From NCBI RefSeq assembly GCF_021134715.1, contig NC_060021.1:3596001-3660000 (forward strand): a stretch of DNA of 64,000 bases, in the 5' to 3' direction. Of the stretch, positions 11,821 through 23,094 are shown piece after piece (position 1 is the stretch's first letter; each line of letters begins with the position of its first letter). The translations under genes and the position numbers were made by a program. A model generated the notes under the pieces. That model had not been told where the DNA came from and did no database searches. It saw only the letters and a list, made by a program, of their open reading frames with translations. This DNA is from Daphnia pulex. Taxonomy: Eukaryota; Arthropoda; Branchiopoda; Diplostraca; Daphniidae.

Positions 11821-12109
11821 AAGGTCGCGCCTATTGTACTTCACACGTGAAGTACTCCAACTGTCAAAGTAGCTATTGCACCTCACGCAGCGTTGCCAGA
11901 TTGTACTAATTTCTCCAAAATGTTTTGTCGTCTGGTGGACGATAGTGTATATAGTCGCCTTCGAATAACGAAGTAATAAAGAACTTGGAGTGCAAGTAGC
12001 TTTATAAGTGAAACTCAACATTGTGTAGTTGACCACAGAAGGTAAAATATGTATTTGGAAATGCAATCACAATAGTGAAACTCAGGGTTTTCAGTTTTGA
12101 ATAAAAATA

Positions 12110-13062
12110 CTAAAATTTGTTCGTACAAGGATCACAATGGAATTGACCCTCTGTATCTTCGGGGTAACGGTGACACATTCGTTGATACCATTCTCCGCAT
12201 GTATCACATTGAACCATGTCCCACTCTTTTGATGGAGTACGGTGCTCAGTTCTTCGACAGTAGCAGTTGACATCGATATGATGAGTCATTTCTACCATAA
12301 CCTACCAGTCAAACTTTGTTTGAGATTTATCAAATCTTTACTGATAAGATGGGAATCGTATTTTTTCAACAGCAATCCTCTTAATCTGGTGGGCTGCGCA
12401 CCGACAACCAAAGCTTGTTTGGCGAATTCAAGACTTTCTTCAACCATGTGCCTGATAAAGCAAAAAATTTAATATATCCCTAACAAGCACTTATTGAAAT
12501 TACAATTGTATAAACGTACCGTTTCCTAGCATAAGTTTTAACGTGCTCGGCTGAAATCGGGTGGTTCTTGTGTTCCAGCACTGATTTTCTGATTACAAAC
12601 TTTCCTTCCTCTTTATCATAGACCAAATTAATCCGGACCTGACAATTACATGCCATGGTATTCTGATTTGGTCGTTTATCCAAGGTCGGACGCAATCTAC
12701 TGCCGGAATTGTTGGGTGGGCAGACGTACTCGACTCTGTAAAACTCAACTTCTGGGTCAAGTTTTGTGTGTACCTGTAGCATGAGATTTATTATTTTGAA
12801 ACATTTTCAAAAAGATCAATAAAGTGAGTTCCCTTGTTTTCCGGTTATTGTATGATTTGACTGTTTGGCAATTGCCGCGGCGCAAATAGACGTGATCCTG
12901 TAACCCGATTTCTTTGATGCACTTCAAAATCTCATTGTGACTATCGAAACTCTTCCCTTTGACCATCAACTTAGAGAGATACATTCTCGTAAGAGAGACT
13001 GAACTGTAATAAAACTTTCTGCATTCTGTTTTACTTTTCTTTAAAAAACACGCACCCCTCAA
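12110..13062 (-). pseudogene. Transposon protein remnant: FAR1-like DNA-binding part and PHD finger
   Basis: Minus-strand pieces in order: a FAR1-like start near 12830-12990 (GKSFDSHNEILKCIKEIG), an exon 12520-12780 with VEYVCPPNNSG, CNCQVRINLVYD and HKNHPISAEHVKTYARK, a donor at 12519, an acceptor before 12451, and HMVEESLEFAKQALVVGAQP with KKYDSHLISKDLINLKQSL. This order is that of ZSWIM/MULE-type proteins, where a transposase core should follow. Here it is followed at once, one frame over, by a PHD finger (CYCRRTEHRTPSKEW, then CDTCGEWYQRMCHRY, HCDPC) ending at 12110. The transposase core therefore appears deleted between about 12306 and 12298. Confidence 0.65.
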
Positions 13063-14259
13063 AAGTGGCTTGTTAGCGGAGGTTACGTCATCTTCAATAA
13101 GGATCCAAGTAATTCTCAGGAGAGACGTCCCTTGCTCCGGACTCCGGAATATGGTGAAAAAGACTCATCATTGAAGTAGCGGCCGACTTGAAAAGGGCGA
13201 TCAACAAGGACAAATTAAAAGAAAACTCAATACAAAGAATACAACGTAACATGTCCCCTATGATATATTTCTTGTATTCAATCATGTTTGACAGTCAAAT
13301 ATAAGATACGAGCCAGGATATGATTACTAGGTCTAATGTCAATGATTGAAATTTGCCAAGTATTGAGATGTAAGTGAATGGTGTAGTGAGTTTTTTCCAA
13401 GGTAGTGGGACTACTGGTTACCGGGCGCTGCAACAATAAGAAACGTAACAGTATGTCGGTAAAGACGAGAGAAGATTTTATTTTTTTCCGTGTTTCAAAA
13501 AATTTCATCGTGAAAAGTCGAACCAGTCTTGTGTATTTCACGAAGGCGGAGGATCGCGCCAAAACCGACCTGAAACCAAGCGTGATTTATTTTAATTTTA
13601 AAAGGCATGTAGCTTCAGTCTTAATGTAATGGTAGCAAAGCTACTAATAAAAAACGGTACAATTATAGAAACTGCTTAATGTTGTTAATGAAAATCTGTT
13701 AACATTCATTAACATGAAGCTTATTTTCATTTTACTGAAGCAAAGCATAGTGAAAACTTGACCTTGTCGTTGTCGAGCGTTGCATAAAACACTGGATCGA
13801 ATCGTTCTTCGAAAAGGTGATGGGTCAATTACCTGGAATGTAAACTTCGACTTGTTCATGTTCAATTATTCACTTTCGCGTTCACTTATGCAAACCTCCC
13901 GTTGTCGCGCCTATTGCCGTTATCACTCAATGCGTGAAAAAAAAGAATCAAGACTGTTTAAGCCATAATAACATCTTTTTCAAAGAAAGAACCTAATATG
14001 AATCTCCAAGAGAAAATCTAACTGTTCCCAAGGTCTTAAGGTTGCCATGTCAATATTGTATAGGAAAATAAAATAGGAAATGTTTCGTATATTTCAATTC
14101 AAATTATATTTATACCTAGTTAAGAAACTTGTAACCCAGTCGAACCAGTTGGGCAACCCGCAACAGCATAGACGATTGAGACGAAGAATATTTTGGGAAA
14201 TAAAAGTTAAATTGGCAACGCTTCCGTGAAGTGCAATAGCAAGTCTCGACATTGGAGTA

Positions 14260-14468
14260 CAGTATCGTCCAAAAAAATCCGAACACCATGGTCTCTTTCT
14301 TTATTTAAAAAAAATATTTCTGCATTTTTTTCTTAATTCTAATAAATGAACTTTGTAAAACAATTAATTCTACACATAATATGAAGTCTTGAAAGTTAAA
14401 AACAAAGAATCTACATTAAACTGGGCTTTTGAAAAAGAGGTGCGTTCGGATTTTTTTGGACGATACTG
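14260..14468 (+). mobile_element. 209-bp MITE, copy 1 (Tc1/mariner-type ends)
   Basis: The element starts cagtatcgtccaaaaaaatc and ends with its reverse complement, ggatttttttggacgatactg. It is flanked by TA on both sides (14258-14259 and 14469-14470), the Tc1/mariner target signature. It has no coding capacity. It sits inside the right TIR of the 2.7-kb transposon. A near-identical copy of the same length lies at 27809-28017 in the opposite orientation. Confidence 0.92.
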
Positions 14469-14505
14469 TACTTCACACGTGAAGTACAATAGATTTTACC
14501 TTTTG

Positions 14506-14920
14506 AATTCCAATCCAAGGCCGCGTTGAAGTTCGACGGCCTTGAATTAATGATTGGCGTCAGAACCACCTGTCGTGAGAAAAATTAACTAAAAAAAGGC
14601 AATTATTTTTTACATTTAAATCACACAGACCCCTTTATCTCAATCGAACCGGGATCACGACGTTGCCATGTAATAACATCCCCTCTACAAGACGGGCGAA
14701 ATTTGCATAACGTCACGAAAACCCCCACAAATCGTATAAAACATTAATGGACCCCCCCAGACGAAAATCGTTCCCCTATCTCTGCGAGAGGAACAGCGCC
14801 ACCTCCAAGAGAGAAATTGAGTGAAAAACCCCGGAAACAGCCATCGAGCCGTAGGAAAAAACGTCGTCCCCCCATCCTGAGTGAGAGGTGGGTGGGAGGT
14901 GGGTGAGGTGGGGTGGGGAA
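14506..14920 (+). repeat. Dispersed repeat, copy 2 (about 410 bp)
   Basis: This is the second copy of the repeat at 7813-8225, same orientation, starting 14 bp after the transposon end. It keeps the ggccgcgtt start, the gaggaacagcgccacctcc block and the G-rich end (gtgggtgggaggtgggtgag). A degenerate duplication containing gcgatagaatccc follows it at about 14935-15000. Confidence 0.75.
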
Positions 14921-15843
14921 CTGTCATTTGACGATAGAATCCCTATCGTGAAAATGAAGGTTGTAGTATACATAGTCGTTTGGCGATAGAATCCCGGAAT
15001 CCCGGGAAACTGTTTTATAAACTATCTTTATTTCTTTTTTTATAATCTAATAAATGTATTGTAGGGAGCCAGTTTCAATGTTGTTTTATTTTTAAATCAG
15101 GTAGGCTATAATTACTTTTTACAATTCTGAAAATAAAACGAAATCCATGCAGCAACCACACTAAGACAAAGTGTGACATAATATATATCCTGATGTTGCA
15201 GGTTTGTAAGATTTAGACTAGTTAGACATATAATAATAAGTTATTCTAATGATTGTTCTTTCAGGTTAATTAGCCCAAATATTGTTCCCAACAACCTCCA
15301 AAGCCACATTACATAGATGTGAATGTTATCGTGCTGTTAGATATTTTGATGTGGTAAGACATCAAGTCTTCGTTTGATACTAATAATTCATATACTTACT
15401 TTTCATGTGTTTGTACTTTGTTGTTACAGGTGCCTTTTTTTCATCACCCTATTTATGATGTAGCAAGATTTTGTTAGTATATTCGTGCTGGTGAATAATG
15501 TTGGTTTGTAAGATATAGTATGCCAGTGTTGATGGAATTGTGCTTTATTTGATAGCTGTTATGACTATATCATATTCTGTTTTCCTACATCAAATAAATG
15601 CATGGTCCATTTTTATACCGAAAGTGTTGTTAATAATGTAGGCCTACTCACGTTTGTTTTCCTTTTCTCACTTCATTATTGCCTCAGTTTCTATTTATCT
15701 CTAGTTTATACATAATATATATCGTATGTATAAGATTTATAATATATATCCTGTATAGATCTAATTGCAATTCAAAAGTACGCGACATAGCCAAAAGTCG
15801 TGCGCAGCTTACGCCAATACGCACCACTGTTGCCTATAGCCGA
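14921..15843. other. AT-rich intergenic sequence
   Basis: I see no gene. The stretch is AT-rich, with TA-rich tracts around 15710-15760 (cataatatatatcgtatgta and a related copy). Confidence 0.4.
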
Positions 15844-15960
15844 ACTAAAAATTGTTTTATGCTTGACAACTCGTCTATTCCATGACCATGAGTGCGATCC
15901 GCTTCTTAACGGTAAAGCATTGGAAGTAGACGAGTAGTCAAGCATAAAACAATTTTTAGT
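15844..15960. repeat. Long hairpin (arms about 39 nt, loop about 38 nt)
   Basis: Positions 15844-15882 (actaaaaattgttttatgct to attcca) pair with 15922-15960 with only a few mismatches. A transcript would fold into one long stem-loop. It could be a small foldback element or a miRNA-like precursor; nothing in the sequence settles which. Confidence 0.75.
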
Positions 15961-15983
15961 TTGGCTCACAATATTATCTATTT

Positions 15984-16068
15984 TATATATGATATAACAA
16001 TATATTTTATATATACAATATATTTTATATATACAATGTATTTTATGTATACAATATTTTTATATAAA
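15984..16068. repeat. AT-rich tandem repeat, about 4 x 18 bp
   Basis: Units such as atacaatatattttatat repeat about four times with a few changes. This is a simple minisatellite. Confidence 0.7.
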
Positions 16069-17705
16069 ATTAAATGAAAACCACACAGTCAGTCACATTA
16101 GAACATAATGTCGTTTATATATTATGTTTTCTTTATAGATTATATATCATTGTCTTATATCTTTAGATACCATTATACTTATATTTCAAAGTCAAACGTA
16201 TATTCGAACGTCCTTAATTTTTTAATTTCCAACATTACAACATAATGTAATTTGCATACGAGACAGTATGAAATATGTAGGCTTCAGAATCAGTTCTCAG
16301 TTCTTTTCAATCAGATCTCTTCCACACGAATTACCAGATTTCCTGATGTCGTCTGCTGGTGTATATCGTGTGGAATCGGCTCTAAACCCCCCCCCCCCTA
16401 CGGGAAGGAGCAGACGAAATACACGGTGTTGCACACGATTTACCCTCCACACGGCACACGGCACACGCACACGATATACACCGACCCCTTTTAGGTGGAA
16501 ACATTATCTTAATTTTTTCCATGTCCGTAGATCATATTACTCCTTTTTCTCTGTTTACATAAGTTTCATCTTCTTCGAGATGTTTTCCTATTTTTCTGTC
16601 TCCCTTGCACAAAGTAACTATGGTAATAACGGATTAAATACGTCATACGACGTACACTCTAACTCGACTGTAAGGAAAAGCTGAACTGACCTATCTTGTT
16701 TAAAGATATTGAGTATTAGACGAAACCATGGTCGATTTGTCTACTCTGTGGGAGAAAAAAAAACATAATGTCTACCATCGATTATTCTCTAAGACGGAAT
16801 AGACGGAGGCTGCAACATAAATAATCCTGTTATTTCCGCCGATGTATACGTAAGTCCGTTGCTTCAGTAATATCCTAAAATTCTGATTTTCAAACGCGTC
16901 TGAGTTCAGCCTGCCATATCTAATGTTCTAAATCAATGTAAACCTCAATCTAAATGATTAGGAAGGATGACAGACTTTTTAATTTCCTTCTATACAAATT
17001 GTTTAGTGTTCGCCATACCTGCAAGGACTGTTAAGCTCACCTCGCCTGCACACTTTTAGTACTGATTTGTTCTTTAGATTACTCTTTGCTGTTGTGTCTT
17101 TCGCAATGGTCATGTAACGTCTGTTCTTGGGGGATTTCCTATTATTACTTTCTTCTCTGAGAATTTTTCCTGTTTTCTCCCTTGTATGGAGTCGAATATG
17201 CTCTTGAGTTACGGATTACATTTTTGTTTTCTCACCTTACCCTAAAGGAATTTTTTATATCTGTTATATCCCCCGATGCCACTCTGTTTTTATGGGAACC
17301 TATTTTTTTAATGTTTTAATGGGCGTACTCTGTAGGAGCGCTGCCCAGTGTATTACCGATTCATATTTTACATTTTTACAAGTATACAAATGGGTTATTT
17401 TCATTGGGTTGATGAGTTAAATGGAACAATATTAAATGGAAGCTGGGCCTATCGGGTGGTGCGGGGAACTAACACTGGTTCATGCTAACCTCACTGGAGA
17501 TCTCGTGAGTCCTTTGGTTGTGCCTTTTTAGCTTGTTTGTACCTTCAAGGCCGACTGACGGCCTCTGGCATAGCCACACACACACGAGTCCCAGCGAGCT
17601 GCGATCCCCAGTGTCCCGACGTAGATTAACTGGTTTGTAGAGGAGAGATGGGTGGGACGCTAGGGCCTCTGATAACCTGTAAAAAAGAGAGACGAGACAA
17701 AAGAG
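16069..17705. other. Intergenic, no gene seen
   Basis: The stretch contains a C-run at about 16387-16398 and a degenerate CACACGG microsatellite at 16447-16475. The frames have no domain and no coding bias that I can defend. Confidence 0.4.
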
Positions 17706-17910
17706 CGAGGGGTGGCCGACTCTTTTTCCCGTGTTGCACTCGTCGGGAAAAATGGGAAAAATTAGAGAAAAAAAGGCCGAAAATTGGTCAGAAACCGAAA
17801 AAAAACAGAAAATTCTAGTGGAAAATGCTCTTTATTTCCTCTGAAAAACCGGGAAAAATTTTTCACATTTTTCCCAAATTGCACTTGTAAAAAGAGTCGG
17901 CTACCCCTCG
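17706..17910. repeat. Inverted repeat of about 205 bp, MITE-like
   Basis: The left end cgaggggtggccgactcttt is matched in reverse complement by the right end up to 17910, and the gggaaaaatggg tracts further in also pair. There is no coding content. It is a small foldback or MITE, family unknown. Confidence 0.65.
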
Positions 17911-18076
17911 GAGAAGAGAGTCAGGAGAGTATCGGCTCTCTCAACTACTTGTCTGGCAAGTGCTTGAAGAGTTACGCTCTCCCCCCCCCAAAAAAAAAAA
18001 AAAGATGCAAGGCAATAAAATCGGCAAGGCAAGCTAGTCTTCTCTTGCAAAACAAGTGATTAAAACTCTAGAAGTC

Positions 18077-21000
18077 TCACCGATTGCCACTCAGCGGAGT
18101 GTATTTGAGACGCCCGGTGTGTCGCACGAACTGCCTCATGACGTTCCACAGCTCTGGTTGCTGTGGAATCATTGAGACTGGGGGTGGCCAAACACCGGTT
18201 AGAGATAGGGATGCTGTTTTAAAATTATTTCTCTGTGAGATAAAAAGTGGGCAAAAATATAGGAAATGCGAAATTGTTTCGGACAAATGTCCGCATGCGC
18301 AGGATGCATCCCTCGTAAAACCAAATCGATGCTGGTGACTGTTAAGCATATTGTGTCCACTGACTATCTGAGCTGAAGCTCGGTCCATCAGCAGAGAAAT
18401 TAGAGACACGGCAGATCGAGTATTTGCAAAGAAGTAGCGAGTACACTCTCCATTGGTAGAGCCAGCCCATTCCTCCTCCCACATCTTTGTAACATGCTCA
18501 TAGATTGTTTTTTTTTTGATTTATAGCGAGGGGAAGAGAATGAAATAGATAAGGGGGTCACTGCAACTTCCGTCCGACGAGACCAGAACGACGAAAGTGA
18601 CGGACCTGGAGACGTTTTGTTAATCCCATAAAAGACTGTGGTCATTTTCTGTACAGGCACAAGGAGTGACACATTTTCTGAGTCGAGTCCAGCATGTTTT
18701 TTTATTGGGGTTAATGAAGGATAGGGAGGATTTTGAAGACACAAAAGTTTCTACTGCTGAGAAGGTGGTTTGATTTTTTGCATATGTCAGCGCCTTGTTT
18801 AGTACAAAACTGTTGGCTTGACCAAGAGTGGTAGCAGCCTTTAATGAATCATGAAGGATATCAATTACACCCGAGGAGTCGGCGACTACAAGGCAGAAGC
18901 CCGATGACTCTGCGTAGCACGACTCATGGGGATAGAGACTGGCAGTCCCTGGATCCGGAGAGGCCAGGGGAACATCGTCATTTGGTAAGATAAAATAAAG
19001 CTTAAAATCAAACGCCCAGGAGGAATGAGTGCACGAAAAAGGAGAAGACAGTTTTTCAATAGTATCCATCGAGGACACTACTAGTAATTTTTTTAATGAT
19101 TTGTTTTTTGAAGAGGGAGAAAAATGGGGTTCTTTGTTGGAGAGAAGACGGAGGGCGGCAGTACCAAGAATTCTGCAGTCTATTGGCAATAGGTTGGAAA
19201 GTAGGAGCAGCGATTCAGTGGATACAGTCTCGAAAGTCTTAATAATAATGAGGGCTGCCGTTCGCTGGACGGATCTTAGTGATTTCAGATTTATTTCCGA
19301 CTAAGTGCTGATGACCAGACTGCGCAGCCGTATGTTAGAATGGGCTCTACAGTAGAGGAGTATAAGAATCGTAAACGGTTTGGGTCGCAACCCCAGGCCT
19401 GTCGAATACAATTATGAACAGCAAAGAGCGCACGCTTCGCCGATAGATATTTACTTTTTATGAGGCTAGTCCACCTCAAGTGTGGGTCAATAATGAAGCC
19501 AAAGAAGGAGGCTTCTTGGGATGGAAAGATGCAGGTTCCGGCAATGATAAGTTGCAGAGTTGGTAGGTTGAGACGCACGCTTGAGCATATTAGGAAAACG
19601 GTTTTGATAGCATTTAGTTTTAGTTTGGCTCCATGCAGCCATAGACTGATTTTGTCGCACGCTATTTGTAGATTACGAGTAGCTAACGTAGCATCTTTAT
19701 GTGAGGCGACGACTGTGAGGTCGTCCGCATACTCAATCAGTTTGATTGGAAAAGGGAAATGTATACGTAGGAGATCATCACAGAGCAGAATCCATAAGAA
19801 AGGAGAGAGAACACCGCCTTGAGGGCAGCCGAGATTGGTGGTTTTTATAGCTTGGGCATCGGAAACTGTTAGAATTGCCTTTCTGTTTGCAAGAAAACTG
19901 AGAACAGTTCTGATGAGATAAGGAGGGCAAGATCTTTTTATAAGAGCAGATACAGAATTGCCGGGTTCCAGGCAGAATCAAAAGCACTTTTTATATCGAT
20001 GAACGCGCACGCAGAGACTCTTTTCTAGACAAGCCCTGCTTCAATGTGGGCAACTAGTTCATGTCCAGTTGTCTCGGTAGACTTTGCCTCTCTATACCCA
20101 TGCTGGCTAGGACTTAACCAGTCATGAGATCGAGAGAGCCAAAGAAGGCGGTTCAGTACAATCTTTTCAAGAATTTTTGAGAAAGTACAGACAAGACTGA
20201 TCGGTCTGAAACTGTTGATATCATTATAAGATTGTTTGTTTGGTTTGCCGATTATAGTAACCTTTGAGGTCTTCCATAGTTCAGGGAAAAAACATAGGAT
20301 GAGGCAAGCATTATACATTGCAATCAGTTGCGATTTTATACGAGGGAGACAGTGCTTTAACATGGCTACAGAAATCCCATCATGCCCGGCTGCAGACACG
20401 GTATTTAGGGAAGAAAAAGCGTGATCGAACTCCCATAGATATATTTTCAGTAGGGGAGGACGCGATATACACGTCAATTTCTTTCTCTATATTTACATGT
20501 GTGCTGTCGAACTCAGGTGGGACAGGAAAGAAATGATCAGGGAATGCATTTGCGATTTTAATAGGATCAGTAGTAGGAGAACCATTGATATTACTAGTAG
20601 GAGAACCATTGATAAGAATAGAAGCTGGTAGGGGGAATAGACTTTGTTTTGCCCGTAAATTGCGCAAGCGCTGCAAAAGTGTCAGTGGAGGATGAAGTAA
20701 GCTTGAATTCTGACCTGGATTTTTCTTTTTCCCGCCTGAGCTCTCTTTGGTACGTAGCCTTGGCCAGACGAAAACGCGAACCGTGTTCCGCATCTCCTAC
20801 TCTGGTCCAAGCTTTGTATGCCACGCGAGCTCTAGTGCGGAGAGCGCACAACTCATTGGACCACCAAGGCATATTTCGAGCTGCGGGTTTTTTTTTTACA
20901 CTGGGGATCTTTGCTGATTTAGCACATGTCGCAATCGAAGAAGCAATTTGATCAGCATATAGCTCAATGGCAGAGTGTGTGACAAGGGAGTCAGCACTCG

Positions 21001-21821
21001 TCCACCGCTCGATTTCGCTATTTAGTTTAGTGTCAAAAAGTTTATGATCAACGACATCAAAATGCGCTACCAGTTTTTTTTTTGCTTTCGCACAGTTATG
21101 GGGAGCAGGCGGGGAGATAGAGATTTCAAAATATATATATGGGTGGTTGGAGAGAGAAGGCACTTCTAAAAACATCCAGCGTCCAACATTTATCTGATCG
21201 CCCACTACCGTGTTGTCGACAAAAGAGGTTCCCTTAGGAACAAAATTGAGTTCAGCTTTGGGTATATTGGCAATGTTGAGCTTTCGACTTTGAATAATCG
21301 TTTCAAAATTCTGACCCCTAAGGTCAGTGTTGGAGCTGTTCCACGGGACATTACGAGCATTAGCGTCCAAGCAAAAGATAGATGTGGGGGAAGACAATAG
21401 ATCAAAAATGAGTTTAAAGAGTTTTCAGGGTTGTGCGCGGATGGTCTAAGATAGACCGATGCAAAAAGAAATACACCCAAATGGGTCTTTAACTCGATGC
21501 AAGAGACGTGGTTGTCAGGATGTTTTGTTGACATTTTGTAAGCTTTAGCCAGCGAGTCCCGGATCAAATTGCCGATCCATATGCATGATCGTGAGACAAG
21601 TTGTGGTGTACGGAGTAGCCAGGAGGAATATTGGCAACAACAGGATGAGTGGCTGAGTACGCGTACGGTTCTTGTATCATAACAATGTCAATGTCAAAAT
21701 CGAGGACTACATGGGCCAGAGACAGAGATGCAAGTTTAGAATGATGGAGATTAATCTGCAAGCATTTTAGGTGATATTGAGGGGTTTTTCTATTTTCTTT
21801 TGTTTGAGAGTAGCTTGACAT
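18077..21821 (-). pseudogene. LINE ORF2: endonuclease, reverse transcriptase, RNase H
   Basis: The frame starts near 21821. The endonuclease N-terminus shows LKCLQINLHHSKLAS and VMIQEPYAY; the frame then shifts near 21565 and 21400. LDANARNVPWNSS belongs to the later endonuclease part. The RT spans about 20480-19600: AAGHDGISVAMLKHCLP, NSFRPISLVCTFSKILEKIV, LGCPQGGVLSPFLW and the catalytic EYADDLTVVAS (about 19720). RNase H-like sequence covers roughly 19190-18620. The C-terminal zinc-binding motif is CACGHLSETISHFLYFC, with a stop at 18077. At least four frame changes make it non-coding. Confidence 0.88.
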
Positions 21822-21875
21822 TAGCGATCAAGGAAAGTTCTGTAGCGAGCAACCGCCTTCATCTGTTCTATGGCT

Positions 21876-23079
21876 CTATTCACAGTCTCTATGGCCAGAC
21901 TGGTGCTCTCCGGAGCAACTTACACATTTCCAGGCATCTTGGTTCTCGGGGCAGTCTTTAGTACAATGTCGCCCAGCACATTTGCCACAAGCATAAAATT
22001 TTGCTGTGCAATTGTGCTGGGTGTGACCATATCTTTGGCATTTGAAGCAACGCCTCACTTCCCGATTGAGATCGACCTCTACGATGCGGTGGGAAGTGTC
22101 AAAAACAAAGGCTCTTCCCTTTTGTAGCGCATCGTCTCTGACAAGTTTAGACCGAAAAATATTTTTACGTGGCCGATATTGGAATTTAGTTTGGTGAAAA
22201 TAGCTTTTAGAGATTGGATTTTTTTTAAAAGATGGGTTACGATATTCAAGTTCGGCTTGGAGATCATCAAGGTTGGAGACATCGACAAAGAGGGCCACAG
22301 CTGGGTAAAAAATATCCAGTTGGGTAACGGATTTGAAAAGACGAGAGCTTTCAGATTGCATTTTAAGTACAGAGGTCGCCTTGCTCACATCCGCGGGTTC
22401 GGGAAAAGTGATGTAGATGTTGTTATCTCTTTCCCTTACACGTTGAGGAATAAGACTTTACGTCTAAAAGTCTCTCAATGGCGGCTACATTGAGAGGTTC
22501 AGTTGGCTTTTCTCCATAAGCGAAGCTTGCAACCAGACCCGAGCTGGCTCCCTCCTTTACCGTCCATGCATAAGACGGTTTAGGGTCATTTTGGCGGCTC
22601 AAGATAGTGTCAACATGTTTAGCAAATTTAACGTGCATATCATTAATTTCTGTTTTCTTAGCTTCAACATCACATTCTAATTGACAGATAAGGGAATGCT
22701 GCAGTTTGACAGTAGCTTCTAGGTCCCTTAGGTAGGAGATACATGTTTTCAGTTTACAAGCAAGTTCGTCATTACCTAGGGAGTCTAAATTGTCCAAAGG
22801 TTGATCAGCAAGGAAGTTGGTGATGTGCTCCAACTTCCCTTTCTTTGGCGACGTAGATTGTTCTATGTTGGATGGTGTATCTGGAGTTCTTGAGTCCTGA
22901 TTTCTCTTAGTCCCGTTTGTTGCTGGTGGAGGAAAGGGCAGGGTGGCTGGCCTTTGGGCTTGCTTTGGCTTGCGTTGGGCTTGCTTACTTGGAACAGCAT
23001 TTTTTATTTTCTGAAAATGTTGCTTGCGAAAGCAGGCTTGCCTTGCCTGGCTAAAACCTTGGCTGGCCAAAAGACACAA
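21876..23079 (-). pseudogene. LINE ORF1 (Gag-like, three CCHC knuckles)
   Basis: The N-terminal half (23079-22423) is basic and Pro-rich, then coiled-coil-like (ELACKLKTCISYLRDLEATV). A frameshift near 22445 leads into an RRM-like Gag domain (DNNIYITFPEPADVSKATSV) and three zinc knuckles, CFKCQRYGHTQHNC, CGKCAGRHCTKDC and CVSCSGEHQSGHRDC. It would bind element RNA. The break sits at the domain junction, so no full protein can be made. Confidence 0.85.
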
Positions 23080-23094
23080 CAGAAGACCAAACTA

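Larger units (their letters stand above)
11831..14492. mobile_element. DNA transposon with imperfect TIRs, carrying a nested MITE
   Basis: The left end (ctattgtacttcacacgtga, 11831) and right end (reverse complement, ending 14492) match over about 70 bases: tactccaa, then gctattgcac, then gcgttgcca. The right TIR is split by a 209-bp MITE at 14260-14468; removing it and one TA restores the match to the left TIR. The interior encodes FAR1-like and PHD remnants on the minus strand. It is probably a Mutator-like (MULE) or related element, judged from the FAR1/WRKY-GCM1-type N-terminus. I could not find a clean target duplication. Confidence 0.75.
18060..23090 (-). mobile_element. Near-full-length LINE of the I/Jockey group, frameshifted
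   Basis: About 5 kb on the minus strand carries, in order, a Gag-like ORF1 with three CCHC knuckles, an AP-type endonuclease, reverse transcriptase with YADD, an RNase H region and a C-terminal Cys/His motif. RNase H together with ORF1 knuckles points to the I superfamily. Several frameshifts break both ORFs, so it is not autonomous. Its 5' end (right side, about 23085) abuts a Ty1/copia remnant. Confidence 0.9.

Noticed and set aside
15679-15969. Opposed short frames sharing the string KNCFMLD
   Set aside because: They arise from the two arms of the hairpin read on opposite strands, not from related proteins.
18084-20536. Plus-strand frames inside the LINE region
   Set aside because: They are shadows of the minus-strand ORF2, which has RT and zinc motifs.
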